A stretch of 64,000 nucleotides of DNA. It comes from Bradyrhizobium arachidis (GTDB taxonomy: Bacteria > Pseudomonadota > Alphaproteobacteria > Rhizobiales > Xanthobacteraceae). Location: assembly GCF_024758505.1 (NCBI RefSeq), contig NZ_CP077970.1:3472001-3536000 (forward strand), in the 5' to 3' direction. Both the position numbers and the translations under genes were made by a program. The notes beneath the pieces are model-generated. The model had not been told where the DNA came from and ran no database searches. It saw only the letters and a list, made by a program, of their open reading frames with translations. Shown one piece after another: positions 9,518 through 19,605 of this stretch (position 1 is its first letter; the number at the start of each line of letters is the position of its first letter).

Positions 9518-9775
9518 AGAGAATAGTTGCGGTCGAGCGTCCGGCGGTTCGATCGACTATCAGCCGGAAACGCACCGAGCAACTGCGTGAGGCGACATCT
9601 TGTTGTCCGAATGCATCATATGCGCAGCTTTGATGGTCGAGTTCGCATCCGTCCTGTTGTGTTCACTCCGGTCCAAGTCGCGCGCGGCGCCGACGATTAA
9701 ATGATCCTGCGGCGGGCATGTTCGCCCGCTCGGGATTCGCGCAACGCGCGCAGGGCTGTCGGAAGGGACGTGGGA

Positions 9776-11299
9776 ATGGTGGACGGGGCGGCGAAGCAGG
9801 AACGGTTCGGGGCGTTGGAGCGCGGGCAGAGCTCTCCTGCGGTGGCGCGTTATCCCGGCCTCGTGCGCCTCGGCATTGCATGCGCCTGGCTTGCCTTGCC
9901 GATCAGCGCCGCGACTGCCCAGACGGTGCGCGCTCCTGCACCTGCAGCGGCGACCGTCGCGAGTTGGGCCGGCTTTTATCTCGGCGCGGGCGCCGGCTAC
10001 GGCGCGACCGCCTTCAACGAGGCGACATACAGCTTTGACGCGCAGTTCTCCGGGACGCAGCCTCGGGCGGGGCAGGGGGCGTTTGCCACACTGCTCGCGG
10101 GCTACGATTGGCAGTTCGCATCGCGCTTCGTCCTCGGGGCGATGATCGATGTCGATTTCGGCGGACCTGAGGCCCGCAACGACTTTTCGGGCTTTGGCGT
10201 TCCCGGCCCCTTTCATTTCAAGCGCGAAGGTGCGTGGTCGGCGGGCGTGCGTTTCGGCGTGTTGATGACGCCTGATACGCTCGTCTATGTGCCGGTGGGC
10301 TTCCGCCAGGCCAGGTTCTCCTGGGAAGATGCGTATTTCTCCTTCATGAGCCAGCCGATCGGGCGTTCGGCAACGACCCAGGGCTGGTTCGCAGGTCTTG
10401 GCCTTGAAACGCGGATCGGCGGCAACTGGACGCTGCGCGGAGAGTATCGCTACGCGGCGTTCGGCGATGTCTGCGCCGGCAGCCGAACGTTCCAGACCAC
10501 CTCGATCTGCCAGGGCACGCAGCCGACCTTCGGCATCACCCGCATCGAAGACCTGGTCGAGCAATCGTTTCGCGTCGCGGTTGCCTATCGCTTTCCAACC
10601 GGCGCGCCGCTCGACACCACGGGATTTGGCGCGACGGCTGGCTTGCGCAACTGGACCGGCTTCTACCTTGGCGGCGGCGTCGGCGGTGGAAGCCAGCACA
10701 TGAGCAACCGCAGCTACGACTACCTCACCGGCAGCTATCAGACGTCCGTTGATCTTGGCGGCCGGGGCGTGCTCGGGACCATTCTTGCCGGCTACGACCA
10801 CAAGTTCGCGCCGCATTGGGTGGCAGGTGTGTTCGCCGATGGGGAGTGGAGCAACATCGGCTCGCGTCAGGTGCAGAACAACGGCATCAATTCGAGTAGC
10901 GGTTCGTTCACGCGCGATCGCGCCGTCTCGGCCGGTGCGCGCCTCGGCTGGCTCGCGATGCCCGATACGTTGCTCTATGTACCGGTCGGCTACACGCAAT
11001 CGCACTATTCCTGGGACGGTTCGTTCCACAGCTTCAGCCCCGTCGACAAGAAGACCTTCGATGCCTCGCTCGGCGGAATCTTCGCCGGGTTCGGCATTGA
11101 GACCATGTTCGCCGATCACTGGTCGCTGCGCGGGGAGTACCGCTATGCCTGGCTGAGCGGCAACGTCTGCGGCGGCAGCACCGTGGTCCAGGTCACCCCG
11201 ATCTGCAAAGGCGTCAACGACGGCGTCGATTACGTCCTGCGCACCGAGAATTTCCGCGAGCAGACGGTGCGCGCCGTCGTCTCGTACCGGTTCAATTGA
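9776..11299 (+). CDS. Outer-membrane protein with two tandem Omp25-type barrels
   Basis: About 507 residues. After a signal peptide (LGIACAWLALPISAATAQ) come two homologous halves, each a complete small barrel. The first starts WAGFYLGAGAGYG and ends near RVAVAYRF; the second starts WTGFYLGGGVGGG and ends with VVSYRFN. Both share the LGWL..PDTL.YVPVG and LRGEYRYA segments. Usual family members (Omp25/Omp31, 200-280 residues) contain one such barrel, so this is a fused duplication. GGAAGGGA before ATG 9776 decides the start; an in-frame ATG at 9701 lacks a ribosome site. Function beyond a structural or porin role is unknown. Confidence 0.82.
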   Translation: MVDGAAKQERFGALERGQSSPAVARYPGLVRLGIACAWLALPISAATAQTVRAPAPAAATVASWAGFYLGAGAGYGATAFNEATYSFDAQFSGTQPRAGQGAFATLLAGYDWQFASRFVLGAMIDVDFGGPEARNDFSGFGVPGPFHFKREGAWSAGVRFGVLMTPDTLVYVPVGFRQARFSWEDAYFSFMSQPIGRSATTQGWFAGLGLETRIGGNWTLRGEYRYAAFGDVCAGSRTFQTTSICQGTQPTFGITRIEDLVEQSFRVAVAYRFPTGAPLDTTGFGATAGLRNWTGFYLGGGVGGGSQHMSNRSYDYLTGSYQTSVDLGGRGVLGTILAGYDHKFAPHWVAGVFADGEWSNIGSRQVQNNGINSSSGSFTRDRAVSAGARLGWLAMPDTLLYVPVGYTQSHYSWDGSFHSFSPVDKKTFDASLGGIFAGFGIETMFADHWSLRGEYRYAWLSGNVCGGSTVVQVTPICKGVNDGVDYVLRTENFREQTVRAVVSYRFN

Positions 11300-11377
11300 C
11301 GGCCGCAGCAGCGTCGTTGGCGTGAATCTCCTTGTTGCCGAAATGCACCGGCGATCGATGAAAGCAGGACGAATGCA

Positions 11378-11411
11378 CTCCAGTCCAAGCTGATTTCGCT
11401 CCAGTCCAAGC
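11378..11411 (+). promoter_or_regulatory. Direct repeats spaced 21 bp, possible AraC-type operator
   Basis: CTCCAGTCCAAGC occurs at 11378-11390 and again, perfectly, at 11399-11411. The 21-bp period is two helical turns, which suits a dimeric AraC-type activator. The pair ends 55 bp before the GTG start of the second double-barrel gene. The nearest candidate protein is the AraC regulator at 8534-9517. Repeats are observed; the binding partner is inferred. Confidence 0.45.
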
Positions 11412-11465
11412 CTCGATCGGCACGGTCCCGTAGATTCGTGCGACGTCGAACGAAAGGAATTGATC

Positions 11466-12911
11466 GTGAAGAACGCGCTTCTCGTTGCCGCTGCGATGGT
11501 CCTGGGTGGAGTGGCCGCTGCCGACGCGGCCGATCTGCCGCGGCCGTCCTATGTCAAGGCGCCGCGGCTCGAGGCCACGCTGTACGACTGGACCGGCTTC
11601 TATGTCGGCGTCAATGCGGGCTATGGCGTCGGCCGCAATCTCACGAGTTCCGGCTTCACCGGCACGATCTTCAATGAGACCAATCGGCTCGCGCCGCAGG
11701 GCGGGCTCGGCGGTGTGCAGGCAGGCTATAACTGGCAAGCCGGGAATTTCGGTCTCGGCAATGTCGTCGTCGGTGTCGAGGCGGACATCCAGGGTGCGGA
11801 CCTCAACGACGATCGCTGTGGCATCTTTGCGCTGACGAACTGCACCGCCACCGGCGTGCGCTATGCGCAACGGCTCGGCTGGTTCGGCACGGCGCGTGGC
11901 CGCATCGGCCTCGCCAATGGTCCGGTGCTGAGCTACGTGACCGGCGGCGTCGCCTATGGCGGCGTGCGGACCAGTCTCAGTGAGACAACCGACAGCTTCG
12001 CCACCAGCGAGACGCGGACAGGCTGGACCATCGGCAGCGGCGTCGAAGCCGCTCTTGCCGGCAACTGGACCGGGAAAATCGAATATCTCTATCTCAATCT
12101 CGGCACCCAGACCGGTGCTGGCACCCTGCTGGCGGCGCCGACGAACTTCTCGTCGGATATCCGCGAGCACATCTTCCGGGTCGGGTTGAACTACCGCGTG
12201 GGCGGCGCCTCCTATCGAGAGCAACCGGTCGCGAACTGGGCAGGCTTTTATGTCGGCGGCAATGTGGGTTCGGCGATCGCTCGTAATGACAGCACCTATG
12301 GTGTCGCCGGCACGGCCGACCCCGGACGCCACGAACTGAGCCCGAAGGGATTCATCGGCGGCGCGCAGACCGGTTACAACTGGCAGGCATCCAACTGGGT
12401 GTTCGGCCTGGAAGCCGACTTTCAGGGCTCGACCCAGCGCGACAACGAGCTGTGCCTGGTGTGGTGTGGCATCGGCGGCGTGCCGTTCCTGGACGACGTC
12501 ACCATCGATCAACGGATGACCTGGCTCGGCACGGCGCGGGCGCGCATCGGCTATTCGGTCGGATCATCCCTGTTCTATCTGACTGGGGGCGCGGCCTATG
12601 GCAATGTCAGGACGACTCTTGTCGACACCAGCAATTTCGGCGTCTTCGCCTCCCAACAGGTGACGTCGTCGCACAGCAGGAGCGGCTACGTCGTCGGCGG
12701 CGGTCTGGAGTCACCTGCCAATTTGTTCGGCCTGCTCGGACCGAACTGGACGGCGAAGACCGAATATCTGTTCGTGGACCTCGGCAGCGTCACCGACGTG
12801 CACACCACCATCTTCGGCGCAACCTTCGCTCATACCAGCCACTTGCAGGAGCACATCTTCCGCAGCGGGTTGAACTACCACTTCAACACGCCTGTTGTCG
12901 CGAAGTACTGA
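11466..12911 (+). CDS. Second outer-membrane protein with two tandem Omp25-type barrels
   Basis: About 481 residues: a signal peptide (KNALLVAAAMVLGGVAAADA), then two homologous barrels. The first starts WTGFYVGVNAGYGVGRN and ends FRVGLNYRVG; the second starts WAGFYVGGNVGSAIARN and ends FRSGLNYHFN. Each has the GGVQAGYNWQ / GGAQTGYNWQ and LGTARARIGY segments of Rhizobiales Omp25-like surface proteins. GTG 11466 has AAAGGA at a good distance; TTG 11460 is closer than usual. It follows a gene with the same double architecture, so the pair may come from one duplication, although they are far diverged from each other. Confidence 0.82.
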   Translation: MKNALLVAAAMVLGGVAAADAADLPRPSYVKAPRLEATLYDWTGFYVGVNAGYGVGRNLTSSGFTGTIFNETNRLAPQGGLGGVQAGYNWQAGNFGLGNVVVGVEADIQGADLNDDRCGIFALTNCTATGVRYAQRLGWFGTARGRIGLANGPVLSYVTGGVAYGGVRTSLSETTDSFATSETRTGWTIGSGVEAALAGNWTGKIEYLYLNLGTQTGAGTLLAAPTNFSSDIREHIFRVGLNYRVGGASYREQPVANWAGFYVGGNVGSAIARNDSTYGVAGTADPGRHELSPKGFIGGAQTGYNWQASNWVFGLEADFQGSTQRDNELCLVWCGIGGVPFLDDVTIDQRMTWLGTARARIGYSVGSSLFYLTGGAAYGNVRTTLVDTSNFGVFASQQVTSSHSRSGYVVGGGLESPANLFGLLGPNWTAKTEYLFVDLGSVTDVHTTIFGATFAHTSHLQEHIFRSGLNYHFNTPVVAKY

Positions 12912-12918
12912 GGCGCCG

Positions 12919-14460
12919 TCACGTCACCGGCGCGGGGTTGAACAGCGTGAGATCGTTGTGGATGCCCCAGCGGTCCGACCACGGTTTTGTGCGGCCGCTG
13001 GCGACGTCGAGGATCAGGCGGAACAGGTCCCAGCCGGTTTCCTCGATGGTCTTCTCGCCGGTGGCGATGCGGCCGGCATCGAAGTCGATCAGGTCTTTCC
13101 AGCGCCGCGCGAGCTCCGAGCGCGTCGCGACCTTGATGACGGGTGCGGCCGCAAGGCCATAGGGCGTGCCGCGGCCGGTGGTGAACACCTGCAGCGTCAT
13201 GCCGGAGGCGAGCTGGAGCGTACCGCAGATGAAGTCGCTCGCAGGCGTCGCCGCAAACAGCATGCCCTTCTGCGTCGCCTTCTCGCCCGGCGAGAGCACG
13301 CCGGTGATCGCGCTCGAGCCGGACTTGACGATCGAGCCCAGCGATTTCTCCACGATGTTGGCGAGGCCGCCCTTCTTGTTGCCCGGCGTGGTGTTGGCGC
13401 TGCGATCGGCGCCCCCGCGCGCAAGATAGGAATCGTACCAGGCCATCTCGCGCACCAGCGCGCGGCCGACGTCCTCGTTGATGGCGCGGCGGGTGAGGAG
13501 CTGGATGGCGTCGCGCACCTCGGTCACTTCCGAGAACATCACGGTGGCGCCGGCGCGCACGAGGAGATCCGCGGCAAAACCGACGGCCGGGTTCGCGGTG
13601 ACGCCGGAAAACGCGTCGCTGCCGCCGCATTGCAGGCCGATGATGAGATCGGCGGCGGAACAGGTCTCGCGCTTGCGCCTGTTGAGCACTTTCAGGCGGG
13701 CTTCCGCCTGGGTCATGATGGCATCGACGATGGCACCAAAGCCGTCAAAGGCCTCGTCCTGCATGCGCACGATGGCATCGCTGACGCCTTCGGGCACGAG
13801 GCGCTCGGGCGCGAGCTTTTCGCAGCCGAGGCCGACGACGAGAATCTCGCCGCCAAAGTTCGGGTTGAGGGCGAGGTTTTGCAGCGTGCGGATCGGCACC
13901 ACCGCATCGGGCGCAGTGATGGCGACGCCGCAGCCATAGGCATGGGTGAGCGGCACGACGTCGTCGACGTTTGGATATTTTGGCAGCAGCTCGGCGCGGA
14001 TGCGCTTCACCGCATACTCCATCGTGCCCTTGACGCATTGCACGGAGGAGGAGATGCCGAGGATGTTCTTGGTGCCGACGGAGCCGTCCGGGTTGCGATA
14101 GCCTTCGAAGGTATAGCCTTCGAGCGGCGGCAGCGGCGCCGGTACGGCGGTCGAGATTTCGAGCTTGTCGAGCGCGGGCGCCTCCGGCATGCGGATGCGC
14201 GCCTCATCCACCCACTCGCCGGCGAGGATGAGGGAGGCGGCATAGCCGATCACCTCGCCATAGCGGATGATCGGCGCGTCCTGCGCGATGTCGACCAGCG
14301 CCGTCTTGTGCCCTTGCGGGACGAAGGCGCGCAGCGTCAGCCCGCAGGTAAAACGGGATCCGGCGGGAAGCCCGAAATCATTGACCACGATCGCGACATT
14401 GTCGCGCTCGTTGAGCTTGATGTAACGGGGCTGCTCTTTCGCTGCGACTGACTGGTCCAT
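12919..14460 (-). CDS. garD: Galactarate dehydratase
   Basis: 513 residues, close to the 523 of E. coli GarD and with the same C-terminus [12 protein letters not shown]. It has an N-terminal SAF-like domain (residues 1-100) and the UxaA/GarD catalytic region ([24 protein letters not shown]). The enzyme removes water from galactarate to give 5-dehydro-4-deoxyglucarate, the same product as GudD, which the kdgD product then uses. It is the last gene of the minus-strand hexarate cluster; 160 bp holding a foldback repeat separate it from the aldehyde dehydrogenase gene. An altronate dehydratase (UxaA) role is less likely given the neighbours and tail. Confidence 0.85.
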   Translation of the reverse strand: MDQSVAAKEQPRYIKLNERDNVAIVVNDFGLPAGSRFTCGLTLRAFVPQGHKTALVDIAQDAPIIRYGEVIGYAASLILAGEWVDEARIRMPEAPALDKLEISTAVPAPLPPLEGYTFEGYRNPDGSVGTKNILGISSSVQCVKGTMEYAVKRIRAELLPKYPNVDDVVPLTHAYGCGVAITAPDAVVPIRTLQNLALNPNFGGEILVVGLGCEKLAPERLVPEGVSDAIVRMQDEAFDGFGAIVDAIMTQAEARLKVLNRRKRETCSAADLIIGLQCGGSDAFSGVTANPAVGFAADLLVRAGATVMFSEVTEVRDAIQLLTRRAINEDVGRALVREMAWYDSYLARGGADRSANTTPGNKKGGLANIVEKSLGSIVKSGSSAITGVLSPGEKATQKGMLFAATPASDFICGTLQLASGMTLQVFTTGRGTPYGLAAAPVIKVATRSELARRWKDLIDFDAGRIATGEKTIEETGWDLFRLILDVASGRTKPWSDRWGIHNDLTLFNPAPVT

Positions 14461-14475
14461 GAGGACTCCGAATGT

Positions 14476-14613
14476 GTAGGGCGGGTTAGCCTTGCGACTG
14501 CGCGAAGCGCAGTTCGCTCAGCGTAACCCACCAACGTCTTTATCCGCGTAAGCAGAAGAGGTGGGTTACGCCTCGCGGACTGCTCGCGCAGCCGCGGGGC
14601 TAACCCACCCTAC
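14476..14613. repeat. Foldback intergenic repeat
   Basis: GTAGGGCGGGTTAGC (14476-14490) is mirrored by GCTAACCCACCCTAC (14599-14613) with one mismatch. Inner arms such as CAGCGTAACCCACC and GGTGGGTTACGC pair as well, giving a long cruciform. I recognise the GTAGGGTGGGTTAGC ends as a repeat frequent in Bradyrhizobium. It sits inside the hexarate cluster, between the dehydrogenase and garD genes, where a folded transcript could lower or stabilise expression of garD. Confidence 0.65.
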
Positions 14614-14620
14614 GATATCG

Positions 14621-16069
14621 TCAACCCGGATTGGTGTAGGCGGTCTTCACTGTGGTGTAGAACTCCCGTGCATAGGAACCCTGCTCGCGGGCGCCGTAGC
14701 TCGAGCCCTTCCGGCCACCGAACGGCACGTGATAATCGACGCCGGCGGTCGGCAGATTGACCATCACCATGCCGGCCTCGCTGTTGCGCTTGTAGTGCGT
14801 CGCGTATTTCAGGCTGGTGGTGCAGATGCCGGAGGCAAGCCCGAACTCGGTGTCGTTGGAGATCGCGAGCGCCTCTTCGTAATTCTTCGCGCGGATGACG
14901 GCGGCCACAGGTCCAAAAATTTCTTCACGCGCAATGCGCATGTTGTTGTTGGCTTCCGTGAAGAGCGCCGGCTGGAGATAGTGGCCGGGCGTTTCGCGCT
15001 TCAACAGCTCGCCGCCGAAGGCGAGTTTTGCGCCTTCGTCCTGGCCGACCTTGAGGTAGCGCAGGTCCTGGTCGAGCTGGCTCTGGTCGACCACGGGGCC
15101 GATATGGACGCCGGCCTTGAGCGCGTCGTCGACCTGCAGCGCCTTCATGCGCTCGGTCATCGCCTCGACGAAGCGATCGTGAATGCCGGCCGTGACGATC
15201 AGACGCGAGGAGGCCGTGCAGCGCTGGCCGGTCGAGAAATAGGCGCCGTTGACGGCGACCTCGACCGCGGTCTTGAGGTCGGCGTCGTCGAGCACGACGA
15301 GCGGGTTCTTGCCGCCCATCTCGAGTTGGAATTTTTTCATCGGCGTCGAGAGCACGCAGGCCTGCGCGATCTTGCGTCCGGTCTGCACCGAGCCGGTGAA
15401 GGAGATCGCGGCCACGTCGGGATGGTCGAGCAGCGTCTGGCCGACCACGGAGCCCGAGCCGACCACGAGGTTGAACACGCCGGGGGGAATGCCGGAGCGG
15501 GTGATGATCTCGGACAGCGCATGCGCGGAGCCCGGCACCAGTTCGGCGGGCTTGAACACGACGGTGTTGCCGTAGCAGAGCGCGGGCGCGATCTTCCAGG
15601 CCGGGATCGCGATCGGGAAATTCCACGGCGTGATCATGCCGACGACGCCGACGGGCTCGCGGGTGATCTCGACTTCGAGGCCGGGACGGACGGACGCGCC
15701 TTTCTCGCCGGTCAGCCGCAGTGCTTCACCGGCGAAGAACGCAAAGATCTGGCCCGCGCGTGCGACCTCGCCGATGCCTTCGGGCAAGGTCTTGCCTTCC
15801 TCGCGGGCGAGCAGGCGGCCGAGCTCTTCCTTGCGGGCGAGGATCTCGGCCGAAATCTTGTTGAACGCGTCGTAGCGCTCCTGCGGCGTCGAACGCGACC
15901 AGGCGGGGAAGGCGGCCTTCGCGGCGGCGATCGCCTTCTCGGTCTGCGCCTTGTCGGCCTTGGCGTATTCGCCGACGACATCGTTCGTGTTGGAGGGGTT
16001 GATGTTCCTGGTGACGGCGGAGCCGTCGACCCATTCGCCGCCGATGAAGTTTTTCAGGATCGCTGTCAT
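14621..16069 (-). CDS. Alpha-ketoglutaric semialdehyde dehydrogenase
   Basis: 482 residues of the NAD(P)+ aldehyde dehydrogenase fold. Visible catalytic parts are Asn150 (TPWNFP), Lys173 (FKPAE), Glu250 (LEMGGKNP) and the nucleophile Cys284 (GQRCTASS). By position between gudD and garD it should oxidise 2,5-dioxopentanoate to 2-oxoglutarate, the final step of the hexarate route. Sequence alone would also fit succinate-semialdehyde dehydrogenase-like enzymes; the context decides. The start is 18 bp from the gudD stop, so the two are likely co-transcribed. Confidence 0.85.
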   Translation of the reverse strand: MTAILKNFIGGEWVDGSAVTRNINPSNTNDVVGEYAKADKAQTEKAIAAAKAAFPAWSRSTPQERYDAFNKISAEILARKEELGRLLAREEGKTLPEGIGEVARAGQIFAFFAGEALRLTGEKGASVRPGLEVEITREPVGVVGMITPWNFPIAIPAWKIAPALCYGNTVVFKPAELVPGSAHALSEIITRSGIPPGVFNLVVGSGSVVGQTLLDHPDVAAISFTGSVQTGRKIAQACVLSTPMKKFQLEMGGKNPLVVLDDADLKTAVEVAVNGAYFSTGQRCTASSRLIVTAGIHDRFVEAMTERMKALQVDDALKAGVHIGPVVDQSQLDQDLRYLKVGQDEGAKLAFGGELLKRETPGHYLQPALFTEANNNMRIAREEIFGPVAAVIRAKNYEEALAISNDTEFGLASGICTTSLKYATHYKRNSEAGMVMVNLPTAGVDYHVPFGGRKGSSYGAREQGSYAREFYTTVKTAYTNPG

Positions 16070-16087
16070 TCTTTCCTCCAGAGTTTC

Positions 16088-17443
16088 TTAGCGCACGAGG
16101 CAGGGACGCTTGTCGTCAAAGGTCCAGCCGGGGATCAGGTACTGCATGGCAATAGCGTCATCGCGTGCGCCAAGTCCATGCTGCTTATAGAGGCCATGCG
16201 CCGCTTCGATGGCAGCCCGGTCGATTTCGACGCCGAGGCCCGGCCTGTCAGGCACGGCGATCTTGCCGCCCTCGATCCTGAACGGCTCCTTGGTCAGTGC
16301 TTGACCGTCCTGCCAGATCCAGTGAGTGTCGATCGCGGTGACCTTTCCGGGCGCAGCGGCGCCCACATGGGTGAACATCGCGAGTGAAATGTCAAAATGG
16401 TTGTTGGAGTGCGAGCCCCAGGTGAGGCCATTGTCGCGGCAGGTTTGGGCAACACGCACCGAGCCCTGCATGGTCCAGAAGTGGGGATCGGCGAGGGGAA
16501 TGTCCACCGAGCCGAGCCGTAGCGCATGGGAGAGCTGGCGCCAGTCGGTCGCGATCATGTTGGTAGCGGTCGGCAAGCCCGTGGCGCGGCGGAACTCGGC
16601 CATGATCTCGCGGCCGGAGAAGCCGGCCTCCGCGCCGCAGGGGTCCTCGGCATAGGCGAGGATGCCGTGCATGTCCTTGCAGAGCCGGATCGCCTCGTCG
16701 AGCGACCAGGCGCCGTTCGGATCCAGCGTGACGCGCGCATTGGGAAAGCGTTTGGCGATTGCGGTGACTGCCTCGATCTCCTGCTCGCCGCGCAACACGC
16801 CGCCCTTGAGCTTGAAATCGGCAAAGCCGTAGTGGTCGTGGGCGGCTTCGGCGAGCCGCACCACGGCTGCCGGCGTCATCGCCTCCTGATGGCGGAGATT
16901 GAACCAGGCGGGCTTGCCGGTCTCGCCTTCGATATAGGCGAGGCTGGTCTTGCTGACGTCGCCGACGAAGAAGAGGTAGCCGAGGGTCTCGACGCTGTCG
17001 CGCTGCTGTCCCTCACCGAGCAGGGCTGCGACGGGAAGGCCGAGATGCTTGCCGAGCAGGTCGAGCAGCGCCGACTCCACCGCGGTGACCGCATGGATCA
17101 TGATGCGCAGGTCAAACGTCTGCTTGCCGCGGCCGCCGGCGTCGCGGTCGGCGAATTTTGAGCGCATGTCGGCGAGGATGTTGTTGAGCGAGCCGACGGT
17201 CTTGCCGATCACGAGCTCGCGTGCATCTTCCAGCGTCTTGCGGATCTTTTCGCCGCCCGGCACCTCGCCGACGCCGGTGTGGCCGGAGTCGTCGGTGAGG
17301 ATCACGATGTTGCGGGTGAAGAACGGCGCGTGCGCGCCGCTTAGGTTGAGGAGCATGCCGTCGCGGCCGGCGACCGGGATCACCTGCATCGCCGTGACGA
17401 CCGGTGCACCCAGGAATCCGATGTGGATCGCATCGTGAACCAT
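16088..17443 (-). CDS. gudD: Glucarate dehydratase
   Basis: 451 residues, enolase superfamily, very close to E. coli GudD in the N-terminal signature ([44 protein letters not shown]). Metal and catalytic motifs are present: [27 protein letters not shown] and [10 protein letters not shown]. It dehydrates D-glucarate (and often L-idarate) to 5-dehydro-4-deoxyglucarate. It is flanked by kdgD 28 bp upstream and the semialdehyde dehydrogenase 18 bp downstream, consistent with one transcript. Confidence 0.93.
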   Translation of the reverse strand: MVHDAIHIGFLGAPVVTAMQVIPVAGRDGMLLNLSGAHAPFFTRNIVILTDDSGHTGVGEVPGGEKIRKTLEDARELVIGKTVGSLNNILADMRSKFADRDAGGRGKQTFDLRIMIHAVTAVESALLDLLGKHLGLPVAALLGEGQQRDSVETLGYLFFVGDVSKTSLAYIEGETGKPAWFNLRHQEAMTPAAVVRLAEAAHDHYGFADFKLKGGVLRGEQEIEAVTAIAKRFPNARVTLDPNGAWSLDEAIRLCKDMHGILAYAEDPCGAEAGFSGREIMAEFRRATGLPTATNMIATDWRQLSHALRLGSVDIPLADPHFWTMQGSVRVAQTCRDNGLTWGSHSNNHFDISLAMFTHVGAAAPGKVTAIDTHWIWQDGQALTKEPFRIEGGKIAVPDRPGLGVEIDRAAIEAAHGLYKQHGLGARDDAIAMQYLIPGWTFDDKRPCLVR

Positions 17444-17471
17444 TCGCCGCTCCTCCCTGTCTTGCCTTGGC

Positions 17472-18416
17472 TTATTCTGCCGCCTGCTGCGCCGATTGGA
17501 TGGCGGGCAAGTTTTGCACGAGTGCGGTCAGTTCCGCCATCTCCTGTTCGGTCAGGTCGGTGAGCGGCGGACGGACCGGGCCGGAATCGCGGCCGATCAC
17601 CTTCATGCCGGCCTTGATGATCGAAACGGCGTAACCCTTCTTGCGGTTGCGGATCGCGATCAGCGGCAGGATGAAGTTCTTCAAGCCGGCGTGGATCGCC
17701 TCGTGATCGCGCTTGCGCACCGCGGCGTAGAACTTCGTGGCGAATTCCGGCACGAAGTTGAACACGGCGGAGGAATAGGTGGTCACGCCCATGTCGAGAT
17801 AGGGCAGTGCAAAAGTCTCGGCGGTCGGCAGGCCGCCGATATAGGTCAGGCGGTCGCCGAGCTTGGTGTAGACGCGGGTCATCAGCTCGATGTCGCCGAT
17901 GCCGTCCTTGTAGCCGACGAGGTTCGGGCAGCGATCGGCGAGACGCGCGAGCGTGTCGGGCTGGAGAATGGCGTTGTCGCGGTTGTAGACGATGACGCCG
18001 ATCTTGACACTGGCGCAGACGGCTTCGACATGGGCGGCAAGGCCGTCCTGCTCGGCATGGGTGAGATAGGGCGGCAGCAGCAACAGGCCGTCGGCGCCGG
18101 CCTTTTCCGCACCGATGGCAATCTCGCGGGCGGTCGCGGTGCCGTAGCCTGTGCCGGCGAGCACGGGCACGCGGCCTTTGGTCTCCTCGACCGCGACCTT
18201 GACCACTTCAGGAACTTCCGCCGCCGTCAGGGAGAAGAACTCACCGGTGCCGCCGGCGGCAAACAAGCCGGCGACGTCATAGCCGCACAGCCAGTCCATG
18301 TTGGCGCGGTAGGTCGCCTCATCGAACGAATAGTCGGCCTTGAACGGCGTGACGGGGAAGGACAGGAGGCCGGAACCGATCTTTGCGGCCATCTCCTGCG
18401 GGGTCATCTTGCTCAT
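17472..18416 (-). CDS. kdgD: 5-dehydro-4-deoxyglucarate dehydratase
   Basis: About 314 residues, dihydrodipicolinate-synthase-like barrel. The Schiff-base lysine is in [10 protein letters not shown] and the proton-relay tyrosine in VIVYNRDN. The substrate loop [12 protein letters not shown] is typical of KdgD. It converts 5-dehydro-4-deoxyglucarate to 2,5-dioxopentanoate with loss of CO2 and water, linking both dehydratases of the cluster to the dehydrogenase. AAGGGAG just upstream fixes ATG 18416; a longer in-frame start at 18497 has no such site. Confidence 0.92.
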   Translation of the reverse strand: MSKMTPQEMAAKIGSGLLSFPVTPFKADYSFDEATYRANMDWLCGYDVAGLFAAGGTGEFFSLTAAEVPEVVKVAVEETKGRVPVLAGTGYGTATAREIAIGAEKAGADGLLLLPPYLTHAEQDGLAAHVEAVCASVKIGVIVYNRDNAILQPDTLARLADRCPNLVGYKDGIGDIELMTRVYTKLGDRLTYIGGLPTAETFALPYLDMGVTTYSSAVFNFVPEFATKFYAAVRKRDHEAIHAGLKNFILPLIAIRNRKKGYAVSIIKAGMKVIGRDSGPVRPPLTDLTEQEMAELTALVQNLPAIQSAQQAAE

Positions 18417-18569
18417 GGGCGCCACTCCCTTTTCTGGCTTTGGGGGACACGCGAGGGGCGCGCGTCGATGTTGTGGGGGACGCGAGGACGCGTCCATGGG
18501 CCATTTACTTAAGAGAGCATTCGATGCGCGTCCAAGCCAAAGCCTATATCGAATGATGCGTCTTGAGCA

Positions 18570-19523
18570 TCAATCTTCCATCGCTTCCGCCGAGCCCAGC
18601 TCGCCCGCGATCTTCACCAGCGCCGACAGCAGCGGGTTCTCGTCGTCGCGGCGCCACACCATGAACAGCTCGGCCGGGACGCGCGTGCGCAGCTTCAACG
18701 GCCGCAACCGCACGTCCGAGATTTTCAGGCTGGCGGCGGCGGCCGGCACGATGGAAAGACCGAGGCCGGCGCGCACCATCGCGAGGATGGAATGGATCTG
18801 GCTCAAATGCTGGACGTAACGCGGCAAGATGTCGGCGCGCGTGAACAGCGCCACCAGCAGATCGTGGAAATAGCGGCTCTCATAGGGCGAGTACATCACG
18901 AAGGGCTGGTTGTCGAAGTCCTTGATCGTGACGGACTCTGCACCGGCGAGCGGATGCTTCTTCGGGATCGCGGCGAGCAGGGGCTCTGCGACCACCCGGC
19001 GGCTCGCAATCTCGGGCCGCGCGATCGGCGGACGCAGCAGGCCAGCGTCGATCTGGCCGGAGGCAAGCGCCTCGAATTGGTCGCCCGATACCATCTCCTT
19101 CAGCGAAAAATCGACCTCGGGCATTTTTGCGCGGCAGGCGGCGACGAGCTCGGGCAGGAAGCCGTAGGCGGCGGCCGCCGTGAAGCCGATCTTCAGCGAG
19201 CCGGTCTTGCCGAGCGCGATGCGGCGGGCGACCTGCGAGGCGCTCTCGGCGAGTTTCAGGATGCGGCGCGCTTCGGGCAGAAAACTGCGGCCCGCGGGGG
19301 TCAGGCGCACCGAGCGGCTGGTGCGCTCCAGGAGCGGCGCGTCGATGATGTGCTCGAGCACCTGGATCTGCCGCGACAGCGGCGGCTGGGTCATGTTCAA
19401 CCGCGCCGCGGCGCGGCCGAAATGCAATTCCTCCGCCACGGTCACGAAACAGCGGAGTTGGTTGAGGTCGAACATCGATACAGACCGTAGATGGATAAGG
19501 CGCTTCTCCGGCATTTCTAGCAT
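18570..19523 (-). CDS. LysR-family regulator of the hexarate cluster
   Basis: 317 residues: an N-terminal winged HTH (FVTVAEELHFGRAAARLNMTQPPLSRQIQVLE) and a LysR substrate-binding domain from about residue 100. Most LysR proteins would start at the internal ATG 19475 (MFDLNQ), but a strong GGAGGTGA lies directly before ATG 19523, so I favour the longer form with 16 extra residues. It lies between the transporter and kdgD genes on the same strand, so it probably responds to glucarate, galactarate or a breakdown intermediate and controls this cluster. Confidence 0.87.
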   Translation of the reverse strand: MLEMPEKRLIHLRSVSMFDLNQLRCFVTVAEELHFGRAAARLNMTQPPLSRQIQVLEHIIDAPLLERTSRSVRLTPAGRSFLPEARRILKLAESASQVARRIALGKTGSLKIGFTAAAAYGFLPELVAACRAKMPEVDFSLKEMVSGDQFEALASGQIDAGLLRPPIARPEIASRRVVAEPLLAAIPKKHPLAGAESVTIKDFDNQPFVMYSPYESRYFHDLLVALFTRADILPRYVQHLSQIHSILAMVRAGLGLSIVPAAAASLKISDVRLRPLKLRTRVPAELFMVWRRDDENPLLSALVKIAGELGSAEAMED

Positions 19524-19605
19524 CGATCACCTCCGAAACAAAGACGGCGGCTTTTTGAGAGCCGCCGTGAGTTGCCTGATCCAGCTCCGCCTTTAGGCGG
19601 TGCGC

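Noticed and set aside
12919..14460. Altronate dehydratase (uxaA)
   Set aside because: It shares the superfamily, but the C-terminus matches GarD and all neighbours are hexarate genes; no uronate isomerase or altronate oxidoreductase is present.
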